From: Desulfobacteraceae bacterium
GTDB lineage: Bacteria; Desulfobacterota; DSM-4660; Desulfatiglandales; B25-G16
Assembly: GCA_030615565.1 (NCBI GenBank)
Contig: JAUWZC010000012.1
Coordinates: 1-20,137 of the forward strand
Length of the DNA: 20,137 bases
Direction: 5' to 3'
Shown here: positions 7,431 through 13,987 of the stretch, piece after piece
Numbering within the stretch: position 1 is the first letter of the stretch
Layout of the letters: each line of letters opens with the position of its first letter
Notes under the pieces: model-generated
The model's input: only the letters and a program-made list of their open reading frames with translations
The model's database searches: none
What the model was told of the DNA's origin: nothing
Program-made: the position numbers and the translations under genes

Positions 7431-7942
7431 GTAGTCCCCTATATCCTCACAACTTTATGCCTTTCACATATAAGGTCATTAAAATAACTATCTCACCTAA
7501 AGTTTTTGTAAATCCCTCTCAAACTATGTTACCAATTTTTTATCATTATGACCCTCTAGATGTCTATATAAGCTAAGATCTTAACATTTATGTCAAGTTT
7601 TAATAGCGGTACCACGGTTCAAAGGATAATCGTGATCGTAGAACGGTTGCGGTTGCGCAGCTCGAATCGGTTAACGTTTAATCCCGACATCTCGGGAAAA
7701 CCAGCAGCGCAACCGTAAAACGTTAGACGAAACCAACATCGCCTCGCTTCAAGGAAAGGATTATTATTTTCCTCCAATCTCGTCGGTTTGAGGCGGAGCT
7801 TCGCTAGGATAAAGATTCTTCCTAACATGATAAGCATTAGATTAAAGGTTGTTAATAAATAAGAAATAGGATAAAGAACCTTCAGCAAAAAGGCATATAG
7901 CACAGTTTATCTAAGGGAAATTACATCTACTAAAATGATAAA
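7431..7942. other. Gene-free 512-base spacer between coaX and the HD gene
   Basis: Bases 7431-7642 are AT-rich with no convincing frame, terminator or promoter. Bases 7643-7741 are copy 2 of the structured repeat described separately. Bases 7760-7800 contain aggaaa/ttttcct inverted arms and a GC-rich ggcggagcttcgct segment that looks like repeat debris. The last 140 bases are again AT-rich. A weak promoter pair (TTGTTA at 7849-7854 and TAAAGA at 7872-7877, 17 bases apart) lies about 65 bases before the HD gene. Reverse-strand frames here have no recognisable protein features. Confidence 0.5.
7643..7741. repeat. Structured repeat, copy 2 (without a gene)
   Basis: Diverged relative of 5801-5894. 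It opens acggttgcggttgcg, contains cggttaacg (7668-7676) and closes with gacgaaaccaacatcg (7726-7741). Its own inverted arms are cggttgcgc (7650-7658) and gcgcaaccg (7707-7715), different in sequence from the arms of copy 1 but in a comparable place, and an inner hairpin tcccga/tcggga sits at 7682-7697. No four-helix-bundle gene accompanies it, so it may be a solo or decayed form of the left end of that cassette. Confidence 0.6.
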
Positions 7943-8734
7943 ATGAACAGAGATCATGTAAGATATTTTCAATCCTGGTTTAATGATTACGTATCTGATT
8001 TTTACTCTAAAGGACAGGATCCGGAAAAGGACTGGGCCATCCAGTTAAAAGAGGAGCACTCCCGGAAAGTAAGAGAAGAGATAATACTAATCAGTCATAG
8101 ATTAAAATTATCTGAAAATGATATGTTAATTGCCGAAGTTCTCGGTCTCTTTCATGATATCGGGCGCTTTTACCAGTATGAAAAATATAGAACATTCAGG
8201 GATGATCTCTCTGAAGACCATGCAAAAATAGGAGCAAGAATAATTGCAAATTCTCACATCTTAAAAGGTTTAACCGAGGTGGAGAAGAATTTAACTACAA
8301 AAGGTATCCTTTATCACAATATTCATAAACTTCCTGAGAATAAAGACCCTCGTTGTCTCTTTTTTTGCAAATTACTCAGGGATGCAGATAAGCTGGACAT
8401 CTGGAGGGTAATAATAAATTATTATTATAAAGAACAAGATCATAATCATAACTCGGTTCTCGAATTAGGCCTACCAGATACCTCTGGATATTCTACTACG
8501 ATTTTGAATGATATTTATGCAGGTCAGACATCAAGCTCGAGTGCCATTAAAAATCTAAATGACTTTAGACTTCTTCAAATTGGTTGGGTATATGATATAA
8601 ACTTTTATCCAACTTTCCAGGAAATTAAAAAACGAAACTATATAGATGAGATTGCCTCTACTCTTCCAGAAACTCAAGAACTTAAAAAGGTGATAAAAAT
8701 TGTTGAGAATTACCTGACTTTGAATTCAATTTAA
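7943..8734 (+). CDS. HD-domain metal-dependent phosphohydrolase
   Basis: The 263-residue product is an HD-superfamily hydrolase of unknown substrate. The metal-binding residues can be followed in order: H39 (EEHSRKV), the HD pair at 71-72 in LFHDIGRF, H93 in EDHAKIG, further histidines in YHNIHKLP (125, 128), and RDADKLD with aspartates 147 and 149. It lacks the dGTPase arginine motifs of the protein at the left edge and any obvious HD-GYP or RelA/SpoT signature. The ATG at 7943 has no nearby Shine-Dalgarno (an aaggga lies about 25 bases upstream). It is followed after 62 bases by ribF on the same strand. A nucleotide phosphohydrolase is the likeliest activity class, by family only. Confidence 0.85.
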   Translation: MNRDHVRYFQSWFNDYVSDFYSKGQDPEKDWAIQLKEEHSRKVREEIILISHRLKLSENDMLIAEVLGLFHDIGRFYQYEKYRTFRDDLSEDHAKIGARIIANSHILKGLTEVEKNLTTKGILYHNIHKLPENKDPRCLFFCKLLRDADKLDIWRVIINYYYKEQDHNHNSVLELGLPDTSGYSTTILNDIYAGQTSSSSAIKNLNDFRLLQIGWVYDINFYPTFQEIKKRNYIDEIASTLPETQELKKVIKIVENYLTLNSI

Positions 8735-8796
8735 GCATTAAACATTGGGCTTAAAGCTGAAACGCTAACGAGGCTCAAAAAAATGGTCCTAATTCT

Positions 8797-9738
8797 ATGA
8801 GCATTATTTGTAATCTTAATAATATCCCTAAAGATATTAAAAACCCTGTAGTTACTATAGGAAATTTTGATGGAGTTCACCGGGCACATCAGACAATCTT
8901 TAAAAAGGTTATAGAGAGAGCCAGGGATTTACATGGAACATCTGTGGCTATCACCTTCGAGCCACATCCTATAAAATTAATGTCTCCTAAGAAGGCAAAA
9001 CCACTCATAACACTTTTAGAACAAAAAAAAGAACTGGTAATAAGCCAAGGGATCGACATATTTCTTGTAATAGAGTTTACATTAGAATTTGCTGCTATTT
9101 CAGCCAGAGATTTTGTCAAAGATGTCTTGGTGGATAAATTAGAGATTAAAGAGATAGTAGTCGGTTACGATTATGCTTTTGGCCGTAATAGAGAAGGTAA
9201 TATCAAGGTCTTGAGGGAAATGGGCCATCTGCTCAATTTTAATGTCCGGCAAGTAGATCCTGTTTATGTAGGAAAGGTTTTGGTATCTAGTACATCAATC
9301 CGAAACCTTATTATGGAGGGGAATATATCCGGGGCAAAAAAATTACTTGGAAGGAATTACCAGATAAGAGGAGAGGTTATTAGAGGTAGGAATAGGGGTG
9401 GTCCTTTATTAGGCTACCCTACAGCCAATCTAAAATTGACTGATGAGCTAATACCAAAGGAGGGTGTGTATATTGTTTCAATGGATATAGGCGGCAAGAT
9501 TTATCAAGGGTTGACCAACATTGGCTACAATCCAACATTTAAGGATAAAACATTGTCAGTTGAGACCTATGTTTTTAATTTATCTGCTAATATATTAAAG
9601 CAAAAGATTAAGGTTAATTTTCTTTCCCGCCTGCGGGATGAAATAACTTTTGCTAGCGGAAAAGAGCTTTCCCAACAGATCAGTAAAGATGTTAATCAGG
9701 CGAGAGAATTTTTTCAAAAAGAAAAAGATACATTATGA
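8797..9738 (+). CDS. ribF: Bifunctional riboflavin kinase / FAD synthetase
   Basis: RibF phosphorylates riboflavin to FMN and adenylylates FMN to FAD. The 313-residue product has the N-terminal adenylyltransferase domain (GNFDGVHRAH at 22-31, FEPHP at 54-58, VVGYDYAFGRNREGN around 121-135, SSTSIRN at 164-170) and the C-terminal kinase domain (RGRNRGGPLLGYPTAN near 196-211, then GVYIV, TNIGYNPTF and SVETYVF). The nucleotide-binding HxGH motif reads HRAH, a glycine-to-alanine change. The ATG at 8797 lacks a clear ribosome-binding site, and a five-codon frame (ATG at 8783, stopping at 8798-8800) overlaps the start. Its stop codon overlaps the next start (ATGA), so the two are probably translated together. 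FAD made here is also the donor for ApbE encoded downstream. Confidence 0.95.
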   Translation: MSIICNLNNIPKDIKNPVVTIGNFDGVHRAHQTIFKKVIERARDLHGTSVAITFEPHPIKLMSPKKAKPLITLLEQKKELVISQGIDIFLVIEFTLEFAAISARDFVKDVLVDKLEIKEIVVGYDYAFGRNREGNIKVLREMGHLLNFNVRQVDPVYVGKVLVSSTSIRNLIMEGNISGAKKLLGRNYQIRGEVIRGRNRGGPLLGYPTANLKLTDELIPKEGVYIVSMDIGGKIYQGLTNIGYNPTFKDKTLSVETYVFNLSANILKQKIKVNFLSRLRDEITFASGKELSQQISKDVNQAREFFQKEKDTL

Positions 9739-10745
9739 AATGGAAATTCTGGCTTGGTCTTTTAATCAGTGTCACATTCTTATATATTGCATTCCATAAT
9801 GTGGACTTAAATCTACTTTATCTATCCATTAAATCAACCGATCTTCCTTTTCTTATTCCGGTTGTTATGTTAACTGTTTTTTTCTACCTTATACGGGCCC
9901 TAAGATGGTTCCATCTTTTAGAGCCAATAAAAAAAATCGGTCTATCCAACCTATTTTCTTCCACAGTTATAGGTTTTGCTGCAAACTGTGTTCTTCCAGC
10001 ACGATTGGGTGAATTTATAAGGGCTAACTACATTGGACGCATGGAAAATATCAGTAAAAGCTCGTCATTTGCAACTATTGTTATTGAAAGACTATTTGAT
10101 GTTTTCACCATTCTTTTGATATTATTATTTGTTATTCTTTTTACCGACTTCCCTTCCAAATGGGAATCGATAGAAAATGCCCTAAAAACAGGAGGATTTT
10201 TTCTGATAGCGCTTTTTATCATGTCAATCTTTCTCCTTATCGGGCTGAAAAAAAAGACCCAAACCTTTCTCAATATCTTTGAACGTTTTCTTTTTTTTAT
10301 ATCACAGAAAATAAGACAAAAAATTGTTAATATGCTTAAAGATTTCAGCAATGGTCTTGTCCTTGTCAAAGGCCCATCTCAACTTTTAGCGGTAATATTT
10401 TACTCCCTTACGCTCTGGTGTCTTACCTCATTTCAGATATATATCCTTGGACTTTCAATGGGTATGTCATTGCCTTTTTTGGCCCCCTTTTTTATTCTAA
10501 TACTATTGTGCCTTAGTGTCACATTACCTTCAGCCCCTGGCTATATCGGTACATTTCACCTGGCATGTCAATATGGATTAATTTTTTATGGTTTCAGCAA
10601 GGAAAAGGCACTATCAATGGCCATCCTCCTTCATGCCGCAGGATTTATCCCTACTGTTATTTTAGGCTTAATAATATTTATACTTCAACATATCTCATTA
10701 CGTAGCCTAACAAATGAACAAATATCTCTTAGAAAAGAAAAATAA
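9735..10745 (+). CDS. Flippase-like membrane protein, lysylphosphatidylglycerol-synthase TM family (UPF0104)
   Basis: The 336-residue product is an integral membrane protein with about 7-8 hydrophobic segments, the first at 5-22 and the second near 38-53. It has the family's short polar signatures: RALRWFH (54-60), LPARLGEFIRA (87-97) and IVIERLFD (115-122), plus a later LPSAPGYIGTFH. This is the membrane domain found in MprF and in AglD-like proteins; free-standing members are thought to handle lipids or lipid-linked intermediates, but no soluble aminoacyltransferase domain is present, so lysyl-PG synthesis cannot be claimed. Its ATG overlaps the ribF stop by 4 bases, implying translational coupling, although no biochemical link with flavins is known. 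Confidence 0.87.
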   Translation: MKWKFWLGLLISVTFLYIAFHNVDLNLLYLSIKSTDLPFLIPVVMLTVFFYLIRALRWFHLLEPIKKIGLSNLFSSTVIGFAANCVLPARLGEFIRANYIGRMENISKSSSFATIVIERLFDVFTILLILLFVILFTDFPSKWESIENALKTGGFFLIALFIMSIFLLIGLKKKTQTFLNIFERFLFFISQKIRQKIVNMLKDFSNGLVLVKGPSQLLAVIFYSLTLWCLTSFQIYILGLSMGMSLPFLAPFFILILLCLSVTLPSAPGYIGTFHLACQYGLIFYGFSKEKALSMAILLHAAGFIPTVILGLIIFILQHISLRSLTNEQISLRKEK

Positions 10746-10804
10746 CTGGACATTTAGCATGAATATTTTATTATCTAACTATACTGACTAATGGAGAAAA
10801 AATT

Positions 10805-11542
10805 ATGAAAAAGAATTATCTTCTATGTTTGCATATTATCCTTATTATCTTCTCTGTAGGTTGTGCCACTTCCTACAAGGCCAGGCCACTATCATTTAAA
10901 CATCCATCTGCTTATCCGAATGCCACCCAGGTTGCAGGTGCCACTATCGGCTCAAAGGCTTTTGTTGATAAAAAGGAGGCTCAAAAGTCCTTTGGTTTTG
11001 ACGTAAGATCAGCCGGCATGCTCCCTGTTCAGATTGTGGCAGATAACCAAGGCAAAAAGGGACTATCTATTGTGGCCAACCAGACATTCCTTCAAGACAA
11101 GGAAGATAACCTCTGGCCTGTTTTGGCAGATAAATTTGCATATGAGAGGGTAACAAAATACGCACAAACTAAAAAGATCTTTAAGGAGGGAGCTTATGCA
11201 GGTGTGATGTCTGCCACTGCCGGTGCAATAATTGGAGCAGCTATTGGTATTGTCACTGGCGAAAATATTGCCTCTGCAGCAGGCAAGGGAGCAGCTATAG
11301 GTGCTGCTGCAGGAGGAACCGTAGGTGGTTTAGAAGGCTATGACTCAGCATATCAAGCCCGTAGAGAAGTCATGGATGACTTTGAAAAGAAAAGCCTGAA
11401 AAATAGATCCCTCTCTCCTAATAGCCTTAGCTATGGCTTCATATTCTTTCCTGGTGAGGCACAATCTGCCAAATTACTCAGGTTACAACTGAAAGAAGAG
11501 GATTCAGGCAGGATTTTTACTATAAATCTAAAATTTCAATAA
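10805..11542 (+). CDS. Lipoprotein with glycine-zipper segment
   Basis: The 245-residue product begins with a short basic n-region, a hydrophobic stretch and the lipobox SVGC, placing the lipidated cysteine at residue 20. Residues about 136-179 are a glycine/alanine zipper (SATAGAIIGAAIG, KGAAIGAAAGGTVGG), the kind of segment that inserts in or packs against membranes. The rest is not a family I can name. A good ribosome-binding site (ggag) lies 8 bases before the ATG. A 59-base gap separates it from the membrane-protein gene upstream, and the coiled-coil gene converges on its end 19 bases away. It probably sits at the inner face of the outer membrane if this is a diderm; function unknown. 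Confidence 0.8.
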   Translation: MKKNYLLCLHIILIIFSVGCATSYKARPLSFKHPSAYPNATQVAGATIGSKAFVDKKEAQKSFGFDVRSAGMLPVQIVADNQGKKGLSIVANQTFLQDKEDNLWPVLADKFAYERVTKYAQTKKIFKEGAYAGVMSATAGAIIGAAIGIVTGENIASAAGKGAAIGAAAGGTVGGLEGYDSAYQARREVMDDFEKKSLKNRSLSPNSLSYGFIFFPGEAQSAKLLRLQLKEEDSGRIFTINLKFQ

Positions 11543-11561
11543 AGAAAAGCTGCTTTAATAG

Positions 11562-12122
11562 TTATATAGAAAGGGTCTTATCAATCTTTTTGTGCTTTTT
11601 TAGCCTTTCTTGCATACTATTAATAGCCCTTTCTACCTCCTTTAGTAGATCCTGGACTTTTTTTCTGATAGGCTCTTTCAGTAATATGCATTCCTTTTCT
11701 ATCTCCTCAGCAAACTTTTTTATTCTCTTTCTAAATTGGTCTATTTTTCCTTCCAGGTTGTACAGGTTTTTCCTGTATAGCTTTAGTTTTTCTTTTGAAA
11801 GGTCTTCCCCCTTTGTCAGGTTTTCCTTTAAAGCTTTTTCCATTTTTTTTAGCTCGGTAAGTATCCTTTGAAGTTTCTCCACTATAGAGATCTCTGCCTT
11901 TTTGTGTATAGAGTCTCCCTTTTCTTTTAGCTCCTTTTGAAGCTCCTTCAATTCTGCCTCAGCAGCCTGGATACTACACTTTATAATTTCACTGACAGAA
12001 TTTAAAATTTCTTTAATGCTTTCTCTAACGGTTATCTTAGAGCCTTCTTTATTGCTAGGGAAAACCAGACTAAAAGAGGACAAAATAAAAAGGCTAATAA
12101 AGAGGATAAAAACTCTTTTCAT
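11562..12122 (-). CDS. Secreted coiled-coil protein of unknown function
   Basis: The 186-residue product starts with a clear signal peptide (MKRVFILFISLFILSSFS followed by LVFPS), probably cleaved near residue 23. From about residue 33 to the end it is an unbroken run of charged heptad-like helix rich in Lys, Glu and Leu, with no proline-rich or globular part. A ribosome-binding site (agga) lies about 12 bases before the ATG. It converges with the lipoprotein gene, leaving 19 bases between them and no convincing terminator. I do not recognise a family; long Lys/Glu helices of this sort are easily mis-assigned to apolipoprotein- or Skp-like groups. Periplasmic location is inferred from the signal alone. 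Confidence 0.75.
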   Translation of the reverse strand: MKRVFILFISLFILSSFSLVFPSNKEGSKITVRESIKEILNSVSEIIKCSIQAAEAELKELQKELKEKGDSIHKKAEISIVEKLQRILTELKKMEKALKENLTKGEDLSKEKLKLYRKNLYNLEGKIDQFRKRIKKFAEEIEKECILLKEPIRKKVQDLLKEVERAINSMQERLKKHKKIDKTLSI

Positions 12123-12357
12123 TGCACTATCACATCCTGCTAAGCTGTTTTTAAATGAAAAAATTCATATCTTGACTAATGATTTTTTTTATATGCTATT
12201 AACTCTACTGCTATGCAATTTATAGCAATATATCGTAATTTTATCAAAGAAAGATATGCTATATTCTATAATATATTTGTAGAAAGAACCCATAATTGAG
12301 GTTATAGGGTCAAGATATGACAAACAAGATGATAGATAAATAAGGGAATGTGATATA

Positions 12358-12648
12358 ATGGCAATCCGGATTGAACTGACTCCAACATTATCTCATTGTA
12401 TTGAAACTGTAGCTAAAAGAGAATACTGGAAAAATGTACATGAATATCTTAAAAAAAGAAAGGAGGATGAAAAGCTTGAGGAAGAAATAGAACTTCTCAG
12501 GTCTTTTCTCGAGACAGCAGATTTTAGCAATCTTAGACGACAATCTGAAAAATACATTATAGATGGAAACCAGGTAAAGTTTGTCCTGTCCATTAAAAAC
12601 AAGAAACCATGGTATGAGATGACCGTGGAGAGTAAGAATAAAAATTAA
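12358..12648 (+). CDS. Small protein of unknown function
   Basis: A 96-residue frame with a plausible ribosome-binding site (aaggga, about 10 bases before the ATG). The product is mixed: a helical, strongly charged centre (residues about 22-50, rich in Lys and Glu), then two short strand-like stretches (VKFVLSIKN, WYEMTVESK) near the C-terminus. There is no signal peptide, membrane segment or known motif. It lies alone on the plus strand between the divergent coiled-coil gene and the repeat element before apbE. A possible -10 (TATAAT at 12267-12272) is upstream in a very AT-rich 235-base spacer. I do not recognise the family; the coding call rests on the frame, the start context and the protein-like composition. 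Confidence 0.6.
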   Translation: MAIRIELTPTLSHCIETVAKREYWKNVHEYLKKRKEDEKLEEEIELLRSFLETADFSNLRRQSEKYIIDGNQVKFVLSIKNKKPWYEMTVESKNKN

Positions 12649-12705
12649 TGAGAAAAAAATCTTGTAATCCATTGACTCAAGTGATATAGGGTATTTCGGA
12701 TTTTG

Positions 12706-12861
12706 GACTGGGGCCTGCCCTGCCCGCCCTCCCCGTCCCGAGACCGGTACGGGATCGGGAGGCGCATATTCCATGTAATTAAGCATATAGCCAGATAATC
12801 AGGCCTGCCCGCCATCTGGCAGGCGGGTCTGGGCCAGGGGCGCAAGACGACTGGAATATGC
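12706..12861. repeat. Composite GC-rich repeat with a 10-bp terminal inverted repeat
   Basis: The 277-base gap between the small protein and apbE contains this patch. GCATATTCCA at 12764-12773 is perfectly inverted as TGGAATATGC at 12852-12861. Inside, gcctgcc (12803-12809) pairs with ggcaggc (12818-12824), and ggtctgggccaggg (12826-12839) is the exact reverse complement of the 14-base core of the 107-base elements near 6340 and 6465. To its left (12706-12762) is a second GC-rich hairpin, cccg...cccg against cggg...cggg (about 12733-12759). The gap also has atttcgga repeats at about 12692-12699 and 12877-12884. It looks like nested dispersed repeats. Confidence 0.55.
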
Positions 12862-12925
12862 TTTTATCACTGTAATATTTCGGAGGCTTAGGCTAAAGAT
12901 AAAAAATTTCTTCTGGAGGAATAAA

Positions 12926-13987
12926 ATGCATAAAGAATCCCATAAATCTCTAGAGCACGGATATATAAACAGGAGAGACTTCCTTAAAATTTCTAGTATG
13001 CTTGGGCTTGGATTGGCAACATGCTCTATAGGGGTACCTTTTGCCGAGGCAGTAAAGTTTGATAATAATTGGTATAAGGTCTCAAAGTCCAGAGCAAGCA
13101 TGGGAACAATAGTGTCTATAACTACTCTTAATCCTTCCAAGGACCATGCAGAGGAATCCATCGTTCTGGCCTTTGAAGAGATAGAAAGACTTACAAAGAT
13201 GATGAGCAGGTTTGATGCTTGTACACCTGTAGCTCAACTGAACCGTGATGGCTTTCTTAAGCAGGCTCCTCCTGAACTTTCCTTTGTAATTAAAAAATCA
13301 ATACAGTACAACCAGATCAGTAATGGCATTTTTGATATCACCGTGAAACCAGTCCTGGATCTACTGACTCAATCCTTTAAAGACCAAAAAAAGGTTCTGC
13401 TAAATAAGAAAAAAATTGCTGAGCTCTTGGAACTTATTGATACCAAACTGATTTCTTTAAGTGGAAATGGCATGTTCTTTAAAAAGGATGGTATGGGAAT
13501 TACTCTGGATGGCATTGCTAAAGGCTTTATTGTGGACAAGGCAATTGAGAAATTAATGAAACAGGGGATAAAACATGCCCTTATTAACGCAGGGGGAGAT
13601 ATTAGGACGATAGGTGACAAAGGGAATAACAGGCCCTGGAAAATAGCAATCGAAGATCCTTTAAAGAAAAAAAATTACCCTGACTTAGTCGCTATCACAA
13701 ATAGGTCTATAGCTACCTCTGGCAACTACGAGGTATTCTTTGACCAGGAAAAAATCTTTCATCATATTGTTAATCCCAAAACCGGATTATCACCCCTTAT
13801 CAATGCGAGTGTATCTGTTCAGGCCCCAACAGCAATAGAAGCTGATGCCCTTTCAACCACACTCTTTATCCTTGACCCAGCTCAAGGAACGGGATTAATA
13901 AATTCCATTCCTTCCTGTCAAAGCCTCATTGTTACCAGAAATCAACAAAAAATCAAATCTAATGGATGGCGGGGTATCAGAACATAA
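12926..13987 (+). CDS. apbE: FAD:protein FMN transferase with Tat signal
   Basis: ApbE transfers FMN from FAD to a threonine of target flavoproteins outside the cytoplasm, such as subunits of Rnf or Nqr complexes. The 353-residue product has a twin-arginine signal (NRRDFLKI, arginines 16-17, hydrophobic 24-40, likely cleavage after AEA at 42). The mature part shows SMGTIVSI (58-65), MSRFDACTPVAQLN (93-106), GITLDGIAKG (191-200), LINAGGDIRTIG (219-230), HHIVNPKTG (279-287) and the metal-binding segment IEADALSTT. The ribosome-binding site ggagga precedes the ATG by 5 bases. No flavinylated partner is encoded nearby. The gene ends inside the last 11 bases of hflX, which is on the opposite strand. 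Confidence 0.95.
   Translation: MHKESHKSLEHGYINRRDFLKISSMLGLGLATCSIGVPFAEAVKFDNNWYKVSKSRASMGTIVSITTLNPSKDHAEESIVLAFEEIERLTKMMSRFDACTPVAQLNRDGFLKQAPPELSFVIKKSIQYNQISNGIFDITVKPVLDLLTQSFKDQKKVLLNKKKIAELLELIDTKLISLSGNGMFFKKDGMGITLDGIAKGFIVDKAIEKLMKQGIKHALINAGGDIRTIGDKGNNRPWKIAIEDPLKKKNYPDLVAITNRSIATSGNYEVFFDQEKIFHHIVNPKTGLSPLINASVSVQAPTAIEADALSTTLFILDPAQGTGLINSIPSCQSLIVTRNQQKIKSNGWRGIRT

Noticed and set aside
7619..7903. 94-residue reverse-strand frame between coaX and the HD gene
   Set aside because: It runs through the structured repeat and AT-rich spacer and has no recognisable protein feature.
11543..11561. Bidirectional terminator between the lipoprotein and coiled-coil genes
   Set aside because: The aaagc/gcttt arms leave a one-base loop and cannot form a proper hairpin.
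12388..12845. Reverse-strand frames overlapping the 96-residue protein and the GC-rich repeat
   Set aside because: Composition follows the repeat (runs of Gly, Arg and Pro) and they have no ribosome-binding site.
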